Positions 52,701 through 61,914 of a DNA stretch of 64,000 nt are shown here, piece after piece. A model generated the notes under the pieces. The model worked only from the letters and a program-made list of their open reading frames with translations, was not told the origin of the DNA and did not search any database. The stretch comes from Erpetoichthys calabaricus. Taxonomy: Eukaryota > Chordata > Cladistia > Polypteriformes > Polypteridae. Numbering within the stretch: the stretch's first letter is position 1; the number at the start of each line of letters is the position of its first letter. The stretch lies in assembly GCF_900747795.2 (NCBI RefSeq), contig NC_041396.2, positions 118,510,397-118,574,396 of the forward strand. Direction: 5' to 3'. The translations under genes and the position numbers were made by a program.

Positions 52701-54666
52701 TATTGAAATTTACAGAACTCTTAAAAGGGAAACAATCTGGTACATCAGTCTTTCGGGGGAGCACCAAACTCTATCACACATCTGCTCATACATTTCCTAG
52801 GTAAAGGTTATGTGGTCAGTATGTTTTGTAAATTGGAAACCATGTATGGGCACACCTAAAAAGGGTCTAGTGAATATGAGATAATTTCCAAGGTAAAAAA
52901 AAAAATCCTTGCCCCTTCATTCAACAATAACCACAAAGTTCAATATTCTTAGCAGATTTAATTTAAAATGCTTACTTTAAAATGTTCATAGTTTATATTA
53001 TAGAGTATATATAACTCTTACCTTTTAAACTCTTTTAGTGTAATCAATATAACTTGCCAGAAAAGAAAAACAAATCTGTAGTTTATATCCATGTTACATA
53101 GTCAAATAAATGTAATATTACTGTATCATATTCAGTTTCAAAGCTAGTGAAATATAAGTGTCTTATGACTTACATTTATGAGACTGTGGGCTGTCAACAA
53201 AGGCATGGTGTCCAGATTAAGCTGTTTCTCTTCCAGCAGAGCCTTAGGAAGTGTGTCTTGGTACAAGAGAAACTGTTCCTGCTCTGCTATTTCTGAAAAA
53301 TGTAGATATCAGATAATTAAGAAAGAAACAGAAAACATTCATTTAGATGCTGACCATCAGTTCTCTCTAAAAAAAAAAAAAAAAGTTTCTCTGAACATTG
53401 TCTTGCCACTCTTTCTGTGACTGCCATTTTAAATTCAGTGCTTATGTATAACATCAATTACTAATATTCAACTGTAACATTTTTCTATAGGTACTGTAAA
53501 ACTCCAGATTTGTTAATATTATGGATATGTTGAATTCCGAAATGGGATTCAGAGAGGTTACTGTTGGTCCAGTCACAGTGATGCACCCAGATTCTTTACA
53601 GATTGCAGTAATTAAATTTTATTAACTTTAGTATGGTAGTTAAATTTTATTAATTTTATTCTTAATAAGCTACAATCAGGTTTTCTTCTGTGGTGGCATT
53701 CTACTTCCCAAATGACCCAAAACAGTTCAATAATATATAGTTTACAGTGCTTACGTTACCTTCAACCATATCTTGTATGAAATTCTCATGGTGGTCTGAT
53801 GCCAAGACTGCAAGTTTACTTAAGCCAAGAAGAGTTTTCTTCTTAGCAAAATATCTTGTCTCTGCGTTAGCAAGTGCGTACAGTGTCTTATGCGCCTATA
53901 CATAAAACACAATAGATGGGAAAGAAAAATTAAATACATTACAAAAACAAAGTTTTTAGAGAAATTTATTGATTCTTTACAAAAATCTATTAATTGCAAT
54001 ACAGGGTCACAGGTTGCTGTAGCCAAACACATATATTTTAGATCCAGCCCAGGAATCAACATTGAACCTCATACCTACCAGTTACAGGGCACACTCACAC
54101 ATCCAGCATAAAATTTATAGCCACCAATTAACCTAAATTGCAAGTCTATTGGATATTTTTTTACTCCATCTGGATATAATTGCAAATTTCACTTTATCTG
54201 AACCTGGGCCTTGAATTCAACTAAGCTCTCTGAAGCAGTAAGGCAGCAACATTAACTACTTCACCATCATGCCATCTTCATACAATTATAATATTACACT
54301 TTGGTAAAGATGTCAAAATTTCTTTAACATTTAAAGCAGTTCTTGTGTTGTTTACAGCACTTCAACTTGGTAATTCTTAGTAAATGTTAAAACATAAAAA
54401 TAGAGTCCACAATTAGTGCAATAAAAAAGCAAAACAACAAGAAAATGAATAGGTGACAACAAAAAACGAAATAAAAAACTATAAAATTTATAGTTGAAGG
54501 TACATTAAATACCACACCTTTTCAAAATTCTGAATGTGAGCTTCATGGAGCCAACTCAAATGTTCATGAGACTGCAAAAACATGGCAAGCTGTTCATGCT
54601 GAGCAATAGGTTGAGAGAGAAGTTTGCCCCGCTTTCCTTTTTCCATATACCACCGGAACAGGAAAT
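35643..54666 (-). CDS. NUP133: Nucleoporin Nup133, last seven coding exons (partial)
   Basis: Nup133 is a scaffold subunit of the Y-shaped Nup107-160 complex of the nuclear pore. Exons on the minus strand: 54666-54518, 53895-53760, 53292-53174, 46537-46457, 43745-43681, 40311-40226, 35773-35643. All have GT-AG borders, and reading phases join without a gap, giving 254 residues plus a partial codon. Diagnostic stretches are [55 protein letters not shown] and [12 protein letters not shown], ending in [16 protein letters not shown]. These match my memory of the alpha-helical C-terminal domain that binds Nup107. Human NUP133 is 1156 residues, so about 900 lie beyond the right edge. Position beside ACTA1 in the same orientation matches human 1q42. 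The last residues differ from the human YYVQGQI end. Confidence 0.92.
35774..38035. other. NUP133 last intron, first part, mostly unrecognised
   Basis: AT-rich intron sequence. A short piece near 37500-37560 ('gacgagaacaggccattcaaaccaaaaagcgtgccagtcct') resembles a dispersed fish repeat I recall but cannot name. Nothing else recognised. Confidence 0.4.
38040..38580 (+). mobile_element. L2-clade LINE 3' end
   Basis: Translated plus-strand pieces match the C-terminus of L2 LINE ORF2: NAAA, LKSLHWLxxV, [23 protein letters not shown], then [12 protein letters not shown] 3' tail with 'gcagttatataagaaattattttgatt' follows. The frame is interrupted. It lies antisense in the last NUP133 intron. Confidence 0.75.
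38653..39554 (+). mobile_element. Pogo/Tigger-like MITE, copy A (about 0.9 kb)
   Basis: Inverted ends CAGTAATC(T/C)CTCGCTATATCGCG-like at the left and GGAGGGATTACTG at the right, each next to TA (38653-38654, 39553-39554), the duplication expected of Tc1/mariner-pogo elements. No transposase. Subterminal CGCGGATTTT motifs occur at both ends. The family is common in fish; the pogo assignment rests on terminal motif and TA target. Confidence 0.7.
40590..40820 (+). repeat. Degraded SINE with GGAT tail
   Basis: Body blocks 'ctcccacatcccaatgacatat', 'ggtaactggtgactttaaatttgccctgtg' and 'tagtggactagcaccccatcc', ending in 'aaaggatggatgg'. Inside the NUP133 intron, antisense. Confidence 0.65.
40825..41848. 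other. NUP133 intron DNA, nothing recognised
   Basis: AT-rich, no domain or repeat family recognised. Confidence 0.4.
41852..42427 (+). mobile_element. Solo LTR
   Basis: Starts TGTCACAGGAGTC with a CAGCCGGGATGCC motif shared with the LTRs at 25714-26232. It has a TATA-like CATAAAAGGGGC near 42197, AATAAAACG near 42361, and ends TCTCACAGCA. No internal region, so probably left by LTR-LTR recombination. Fairly intact and GC-rich against its AT-rich intron, so moderately young. Target duplication not evident. Confidence 0.6.
42430..43638. other. NUP133 intron DNA, nothing recognised
   Basis: AT-rich; no domain or repeat family recognised. Confidence 0.4.
43640..43667 (+). repeat. G-rich tract beside a NUP133 splice donor
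   Basis: Runs of five, eight and six guanines on the plus strand, 13 bases from the donor of the 43681-43745 exon. It could form a G-quadruplex in the template strand; in the pre-mRNA it is a C-rich tract. Confidence 0.8.
43940..44640 (+). mobile_element. Old hAT transposase relic (ZBED5/GTF2IRD2-type)
   Basis: Scattered translated blocks: LCVFFQGG-like, [10 protein letters not shown] (zinc-finger end), [10 protein letters not shown] (near 44290), then a block ending [13 protein letters not shown] (near 44545-44585), as in hAT transposases. Same family type as the better copy at 61915-64000 but far more broken. It lies antisense in a NUP133 intron. Confidence 0.65.
44645..45222. other. NUP133 intron DNA, nothing recognised
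   Basis: AT-rich; a short CA/TA-rich patch at 44715-44755. Nothing else recognised. Confidence 0.4.
45225..45930 (-). mobile_element. Non-LTR retrotransposon (LINE) 3' end with GGAT tail
   Basis: Minus-strand translation gives [26 protein letters not shown], then [51 protein letters not shown], and [19 protein letters not shown]. This is the C-terminal end of a LINE reverse transcriptase. It ends in a 3' UTR with CCCCGTGACCC, TCGGAT, GCGG and a GGAT tail. About 700 bases remain, 5' truncated with a few frame breaks. The SINE at 28121 shares this tail. Confidence 0.8.
46110..46310 (-). repeat. Diverged tRNA-like repeat
   Basis: 'attcaaagtaacttacaa', 'gtcaaacagtgtcaa', 'ggtttgaggtccaaagccttaaccgctatactgcc' resemble a widespread vertebrate short repeat with a tRNA-like end; family not named. 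Confidence 0.45.
46755..46980. repeat. Two facing SINE fragments
   Basis: 'attcatccattttcaaacttgttcagtcc' is a minus-oriented SINE tail. About 70 bases on, 'gattcctacctta' leads into a second SINE-like piece ending 'aaatggatagatgg' in plus orientation. Confidence 0.45.
46985..49330. other. Large NUP133 intron, nothing firmly recognised
   Basis: No exon with NUP133-like coding and no named repeat seen over about 2.3 kb. A 103-codon plus-strand open frame at 47505-47816 lacks any known domain. Confidence 0.4.
49332..50206 (-). mobile_element. Pogo/Tigger-like MITE, copy B, inverted to copy A
   Basis: Same element as 38653-39554 in the opposite orientation, ends next to TA at 49332-49333 and 50205-50206, 871 bases. 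Differs by point changes and a short (GA)n expansion at about 49726-49758. Close similarity suggests both copies are fairly young. Confidence 0.75.
50560..51905 (+). mobile_element. Old Tc1/mariner transposon copy
   Basis: The N-terminal helix-turn-helix is readable (50790-50996: [30 protein letters not shown]). Later nucleotide blocks follow the C-terminal half ('caaggcaatggccccaagcat', 'tggaatccaaatctcaaccc'). Terminal motifs 'aagttttcacc' (50630) and 'ttccaaggggtgaagg' (51880) fit Tc1 ends. Many stops and gaps; inactive. Confidence 0.65.
51910..53170. other. NUP133 intron DNA, nothing recognised
   Basis: No domain or repeat family recognised. Confidence 0.4.
54000..54285 (-). repeat. Degraded SINE in NUP133 intron
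   Basis: 'acagggtcacaggttgctg', 'ccagcccaggaatcaacatt', 'gggcacactcacaca', 'attaacctaaattgcaagtc' and 'ctctctgaagcagtaaggcagcaacattaac' follow the SINE body from tail to head, in sense orientation to the gene. Old copy. Confidence 0.7.
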
Positions 54667-56330
54667 CTGAAAAATTCTTGAGGGGAGATAAACTATAAAT
54701 AAATGACGAACTGTCAAAAAGACAAAAAAAATCTTAAACAAAAAAGATACTTGGAGAATGAAATATACTTAGCTGTACTGCATGCACCTTAACTGTTTTA
54801 TTTATTTATTTTTTTTCATTTTATTCACTCCGCCAAGTTGTGCCCTTCAAAATAGCCATATAATTCAAGCAATTGGTAGGTTATTAAAGACAATTGAGAA
54901 ACATTCTTTTAGTGTGAAAATGCTAAGTTGCCATTTCAGGTTATGGGCTTCTAATCCACTCATATGGGGTATAACTTACGCTTCTGTATTTCTGTCATTT
55001 TTAGAATAACAGTACATTTACTCATATCTGGAGTAATTCCGTCATCCTGCTGTGCTTACTATGTATAAATCTCCCTCTAAAAAGTACATATAAATTCTTG
55101 AATGGTATTTTGGCTGATGGAAAGTCATACTTTACTCTGGAAACTGATCTCTGGGGTGCCCCCCACCTCATAAATTAGGAATAAAATCTCACCCATGTAA
55201 CATGTAGGCAGGTTATTTACTTAAAAAGTTTAAACAAATATGTAAGACTTTGCCATGGAAAGATTAAAGTATCGTTACTTTAAAGTAGGCCTGCAAAAGT
55301 TCACTCATTAATTTTTGTGATTAATAGGTCCTGTTTAATGTGTTAAAAAATACTGTCGCATCCAGGGCTGTCACGAGGCAAATGCTTAAGGCAGTGCTTT
55401 GGTCAGGGGAAAATATTCACGCAATTTTTTTTTTTTTTTTTAACATTACGAAACAATAATACCAATAAGTTAAGTGTGTACCTAAAGAATTACACACACA
55501 TCCTGTACCAGATTTAATTTCGTATTACATGGTTCACAGCAATAAGCAACATATCAATATATGGCACTGGTGTTCATTTTCTTGATTTACACATATTGAC
55601 ATAGGTGCCAGCGAGTGGGAGAGAAAGGAAGGGTTTATGACAATCCTGGTGCAATGCTAGAAAAGAGCTGCGAATGTAAAAATTATGCTTTTTTTCTGCA
55701 AGAAGATCGAATCAATGTCATATCACAAAATTGCTAAATAACTTATCTGTGAGTGGCATTAAAACGAAAATAAGTCTGTAGTACAGGCATCACTAAAAGG
55801 TGTACATAGACCGAGTGACAGCACTACCCAGACCATGATGCATTTCTGATAAACGAATGAGAATGACTGATAACATTCATGCAGCAATCCCCCTATTTTC
55901 CCTAAGTTTTACTTGTGTCAGTCAATGGAAAGCGATTCAATGAGATTGTTACAGTGCATGGGTAAAATGTTCAGATGCCACAGAAGGAAATAACAGAAAT
56001 AAAAGAGCGACAGGGAGCATGGCTTGTTCCAAAAAAACAGTACACACAGAAAACTGAACATTCAGAGATGAATGGACGGACCAATATATGTTTATTCTTC
56101 CTGCGGGTAGTTCAAAACCAGTATGTCTTATATATTCCAAAACCGTGGCTTTAATAAAAATTATGTGAAGTGTCAATATGACAGAAAACACAGATCATAT
56201 GTTGTATATGTTATGTTAAAGATAGTTATTTGTATTCCATATAAATACAAGGCCAATTGAATTCAAAGAATCCACATTTTTAATGTCCTTATTGAAAACT
56301 GAAATATTATTGAAATGCTATAGTAATTAT
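54667..56330. other. Right-hand NUP133 intron or flank, nothing recognised
   Basis: Directly upstream of the 54518-54666 exon. No further NUP133 exon was recognised here or up to the window end, so the next upstream exon is probably beyond 64000. Confidence 0.4.
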
Positions 56331-56339
56331 ACCTTGTTT

Positions 56340-57965
56340 ATTTTTTATATACGGAGGCTGCCAAATGCTTTTCTGCTTGTTTTAAGCTCAGCTCTTCTTT
56401 TGTAGTAGTGTGAGAGATAAGATGGCCTCAAATCTGTGAAAAAAGCTACTGTGTTATATTACCAAAACTGCAGAGGCTTTGCATTTCCTTTGACCAAGAT
56501 GAAGGGTCAAAAATTAAAAATGGATCATATGACTTGTTTCAAACTCGTGAATTAAACCTCTCAGCCCATGAACCTTATTTCTGTCAGCATCAGCACTGGT
56601 AACACTGATATCTTTCCTGTACTTGCCCTCACCATCAAACAAAAGTGTGAATTGTCCAATGGCTACCATTAGTTTGTTTTTGCATTCACCAATTGTCAGC
56701 CTTTCCTGCTGAAACATAACAGATGTGAGCTGCAAAATGTCCAACATGTTGGCCAGAAAACAGTGAAAACGCGCTGTGCAGACTTCCTGTAGGTCCGTGT
56801 CATCAGTTGTAGCTAGCTGAATTTGAATAGCAGGTAATACCCTTAATATTTTAATAGCGTCTCATGGCTCCTAGTAGACCATCTAATATTGGGAAATTTT
56901 CCCAATTTCACAAAGGCAATGCCATTCTCACCACAATTTCTTTAGTGCTTCCATTTTTTTTGCAACACCTTTATGTAAATAATGTGTCAGCAATTTGACA
57001 ACAGAAAGATTAAATGTCTCACAGTAAGGAACCATGTGATCAACTGAGTTTGCACAGCTTGAGGGTGTGCGCTGTGCACAGAATATGAACAAAGGAATCC
57101 CTAATCACAGCCTCATGACATAGTTTTGGCACAATTTCATTGTATACACCGACATTGACAGCAGCCCCATCTGTGCAAACTGAGACCAACACTGACTTCC
57201 ATTCATTTAATCCTGAGCCATGGAAAAATTTCATGAGCCTGTCAAATATGTCCTGTGCAGTTTAATTCGCAACCAATGCAATTAATCTGAGGAAATCAGA
57301 GTTAAACACTCTGTTACTGGTTACAGACACAATGTAAACAATCCTGTGCTCCGTTTTGGTAATACCTTTGGATCCATTAAAAAGCATGCTGCAAAATTCA
57401 GCCAAAATGGATTTTTCCCTCAGTTCCAAAATGATTGTCTGGGCGACACATTTCATTATTTATGTTCCACCTTCTGGTGAATGATACACACCTCTGACAT
57501 TCACTACGAGCCTCTTCAAGAGAGCAATATCCTCCATGAAGAAACACATGGGGCGTGCATGTTTTACTAAAAGAAAGATATTACAAAGTGCTTGATGTTG
57601 TTTTCATTTATTTTTGCTTTGCCACTTCGCAAGTGTGGGACGCTATCATCTTGGCTAGCATGTTTGTTAGCTATAGTATGGACAATGTTTGAATTCATTT
57701 TACTCTTTTCATGCTTGTCAAATGCTGAGTTACCGGAGATTCTTTGTCCCCATATAAAAAGCACTGGCTTTATCTGCTAGATGCGACTGTTCATGGCAAT
57801 TTTGCACCACATCTCGGAGCCAAGCAACGGTACCTCCTGGAGAAAGTTTTTGGAGAAAACTCATGTTATGCTCATCCTCTGTCTTGGTCTGCTGTTTTTT
57901 CATAGGTGACAGAATGCTAAAGTAATTACTTAATGTCTGTTGCTTTTTTGACATTGCGTCCAATG
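56340..57965 (-). mobile_element. Degraded hAT transposase (KIAA1586/ZNF862-like type)
   Basis: Minus-strand pieces in order: MSKKQQTLSNYF (57963 region), VAQTIILELREKSILAEFCSMLFNGS with EHRIVYIVSVT (57456-57262), KFFHGSGLNEWKSVLVSVCTDGAAVNVG and FVHILCTAHTLKLCKL (57234-57040), then QERLTIGECKNKLMVAIGQF (about 56700). CTDGAAVN and CTAHTL are typical of the hAT catalytic core in domesticated-like ZNF862/KIAA1586 relatives. Multiple stops and shifts. It lies sense to NUP133. Confidence 0.65.
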
Positions 57966-57969
57966 AATT

Positions 57970-60680
57970 TTGGTCGATAGTTAAAGTAAAGATTACCTGT
58001 TTTGCTGTCTACCAACTAACTATGTGTGAGGTGTGCTTTTGTGAGTTCAGGGAGAAACAATGCACGAATTTCCTATTTTTCTTCACACATTCGCACCAGT
58101 TATGTGCATTCCTGGTAATGTGAAAGTTGTACCTTTTCTTGCCAGGTACAGTGTTTTGATTTTTGACAGCTATAAAATAGGTGGAAATTTAAGATAATTT
58201 CTAGGGGCTTTGCTAGCAAAAATATTAAAGCATAAACAGTTAATTTACAAGGCATATATGCAATGTAATCAGTATAAACTTGGAAATTTTGCAAAATTGA
58301 CACACGTCAATGAAACCTTAATTTTAAAACCAAATTAAGATTTACACAAGCATTCTAAATGAGAATAAAACATAGTATTTTTGAAAGCAGAAGAGAAATA
58401 GGTGACGTAGAAGATCATCCTTATTTTGTGCCGTGTTATAATTTGACACAGGATTATAAAGTAGAAGTCAATCAAAACAAATGATAAATGAAAAAAAGAA
58501 ATGAAAAAAGAAAAAAAAAAAAAACACTGGGCACTTCTCCACTTTAGCCAATAATGTCATAAGTAACAATTAAGCATTTCTATATCTTTCAATTGACATT
58601 GGAAAATTAAAATACAAAATGATAAATGCATCACTGAATGAATACCACAGATTTTTACATAATAAACCAACACAAGCATTAACACTGACAAATGAAGATA
58701 ACTACAGTTCTTTTTAAAATTATTTCTAGCTGAAGTACCCAGTGTTGCAAGATTTAGAAAGGGGAATGGTGGAATAGTAAAAAGTAATTAAAGATTATAT
58801 ATAAATTTGTTATCCTCAAAACTGTTGCATTTAGTATTTTAACTAGTGGTGGAAGATTGATAGGCAGTATTATTAGGAAGTCATCAAGTCTGTCCTTGGG
58901 GGTGACAATTCTTGCAGAGCTAGACCAAAATGGTACAGTATCAGCCCAATATGGCTATTTATTAGAGCCTCAAACATACTGTACGCTATATGCAATTCTT
59001 TTCCAATTAATTTTGATAAATGTATTTTTCTGTACAGTACCGTACACTCTCATTCATATCTTTCTTACATTATCATTAACATCTTCAAAAACTTTTTTTA
59101 ATGAATGTTAATGAAAACACATATTCTTAAATATGTTCTACTTCAAGTCTTCCATAGTATGGCCATATCCATAATGAATAATATTTTTATCTGAAACTCA
59201 TCCTGTTTAATTAAACTTTAAAAGATCTCTTAAATTTTTAGGAACTATTTTTAGGGCAGCTGATTTCAAGATGTTACAGTAAAAATTATTTTACACAAAT
59301 CTGAGCAATAATATGCAGTAGCCCATAGGAGGAACAGCTTGAGTGGAGCTCCTTGAATGTCCAACACTGACAAACAGGGAACTGCAGCTGTTAAAAGTGA
59401 AAAGAGTAATTTGACAGGTTTTGAAGCATCCACAGTAGAGATTACTTTTTTTTTTTTTTTTAACTGCCACTCAGCCTATCTTCTTTTCTTCTTAACGTTT
59501 CTAAATTAAAAATGTACTTAAGAACAGCAAAGTAGATGTGATATTTCAATGTCTCTAAAATATGTTTTGCAAAAATGTAAACTAAAAAAACCTTAAAAAA
59601 CCTTTATATTCTAGTAAAAAACTATATAGCACATGTAGATTTATGTATAGTGTATAGAAAATGAATATATAATTCTTAAGGACGTGTATTAAATGTTACA
59701 ATTGTGTATTTTACCATATTCAGAAAGGCATTGATGAAAGCCTATAAACTTACTTATTTGCTTTTAATGAACTAAATAGAATGGAAAAAAATGATAGATG
59801 CATAGGAAAGACCAAGCCAGTATGGCTCAGAATTGCCTCTGAGCGAAGAATCTTCAGTAATCTTAAAGAGTTCAGGAAGAAAACTGCTTTTCTTCCAACT
59901 TTTAATAATAAAAGTATTAATCAGGGATTCACATTTCAGTAATTTGAGAAGAAGATTTCAGCATCTCCATTGACAGAATAAGAAAAGCTTTATGTGGCAG
60001 GGAATCAAGGAGCGGTTTGTGTTTTTTTTAATCATCACTTCTAAAAAGGTCTAACTATGCATTTATAGTCACTGACATAAAATCAGCTGTTCTTCATCTA
60101 CAGATTAAGTAGTAATGTTTTGCTAAGTGTTATAAGTTTAACTGAAGACAGCAAGTGATTTTTCACCTTCCTACTTCAGTGTACATTCAGGTGAATTTCC
60201 GCTTGGATTGTTGAAAGAAGCAAACAAAATGTATTAAAAGTATACTACATCATTCCAAAGGCAATTCTACCACACAAATGCCATTTCTGCCTAACCAGAT
60301 TATACTTTTTTTTTATATTCTTGACTGAGGTGAAAGAGCAGTGTTATGTTACTTGGAAAATTCAGGTAGCACTGTTTTCTCTGAATTGTCCAACTTCATA
60401 GAGCATTTCTGTCAAATTTCTCGCTCAGACACTCAAACTATATTTACAGTCTGTCCAAAAAGAGACTATAAATCATGCAAATCGAATGAGGAAAACTCAT
60501 GCTATTGATCCAAGAGATTATGATATGCTAACGCGCACCTGAGAGTAACACCACGGAGCACACTGCCTTTTTTCTCTGGGAATTGTGCTTATGTGACCAC
60601 ACGGTAATACCCGAACTATTCTGAAGTAACCTTTGCACTGATTTGTGTTTTTTGTATCTCACACTCTCATACACCTTTAT
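57970..60680. other. AT-rich DNA, nothing recognised
   Basis: No gene, domain or repeat family recognised over about 2.7 kb. A few homopolymer A and T tracts. Confidence 0.4.
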
Positions 60681-60689
60681 TGTAAGAGA

Positions 60690-61010
60690 ATCCCTTATCT
60701 ACAATGGAGCGTTTGATCAGAAGAAAATATGAAGCTGGTTTTAAATTAAACATTGTTGAAATAGCGAAAGAAATTGGTAACTGCGCTGCAACAAAATTTG
60801 ATGCGTCTGAGAAACTGATGTGAGATTGGAGGAGGCAAGAAGATGTAAAAATAAATAAATAAATAAAATTAAGTGTTGCATTTTTGAACGGGCGTATTGG
60901 TCGGGGTCCGATTTTATGATTGATTTTTTGGGTTTCAAGACCAGACTTATACGTGAGTATAGATGGTAGATCATATCTGTATTCTCCATAGGTATGTACA
61001 TTATTTTCTA
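60690..61010 (+). mobile_element. Pogo/CENPB-like helix-turn-helix relic
   Basis: At 60705-60830, RRKYEAGFKLNIVEIAKEIGNCAATK followed by W-R-R-Q-E-D matches the N-terminal DNA-binding domain of pogo/jerky-type transposases (usual form RRxYDAxFKLxVVxYAxExGN...WRKQ). An (AAAT)n run follows, then sequence like an element end. The catalytic part is missing. Confidence 0.6.
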
Positions 61011-61014
61011 CCAT

Positions 61015-61910
61015 GTTCTGTAAATAATGGCCATTCTTTTTCTTATTTAGTTCATTCATCTTAATTTACCTCCTGCTTATTGTTCTGTTAGTAGCTTTGC
61101 AGTATTCAACCATCTAAACAGCACACATTAATATAGATGATTAATCTTTCTCTGATGATGGTTAATGAATGACTTTATTTAAGCAGCTAACAGGCTATCC
61201 AATGCTAGATAAAATTTTACATTAGCAAACCAGATTAGAAACCTACATCACTGGATCTCAAAGTTTAGTCCAAGAACCTCTTATGGTCCACAAGCTGGCA
61301 GTTTTCATTTCAGAGCAAAGTGATTTTTAAATTTCTCAGGTATGTCAATCTGTTGTACACTAAACATCCATGCAACTAACTTATATCCTCGAGGAAGAAG
61401 TCTGAAACTGCCACTATGAAGCACATCATCCAGCTTTTGTGCTAACATAACATTCACTTAAATTCAGTTCTCTCCTTAGCTGACCCTGTTTGCTTGTTGT
61501 GACAGTACCTTTTGTTCTTCTCTGTCAATACTTCCCAGACTCAGTAAGGATCAACTGATATCAGTTACTGCATAGGTTGCCATTTTAAATTCACATTGAC
61601 ATAAACCATGAGAGTTCATCTCCAGTCAAAACAATCCGCTGAATCATTGATATCAGGTTGTCTGATGTTACACTATCTTCACAACCAAGTGGTTATTATT
61701 GATAAATGGATATATACTGGGTGCTTGGAAACACAAATTCAGCAACAATTTTTTTCACATTAATGGACTTAAGATGAATTAAAAATAAGATGGAATTATA
61801 CCAACAAGTGACGGCCATAGATAATGTGCTATACCTTTGACTTTAGCAAATTGGTCCTTAGTCAGAAACACTTTGATTACCACTAACTTACATAAAATAT
61901 GCTTTCTTTT
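61015..61910. other. AT-rich DNA, nothing recognised
   Basis: No gene or repeat family recognised. Confidence 0.35.
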
Positions 61911-61914
61911 AAGG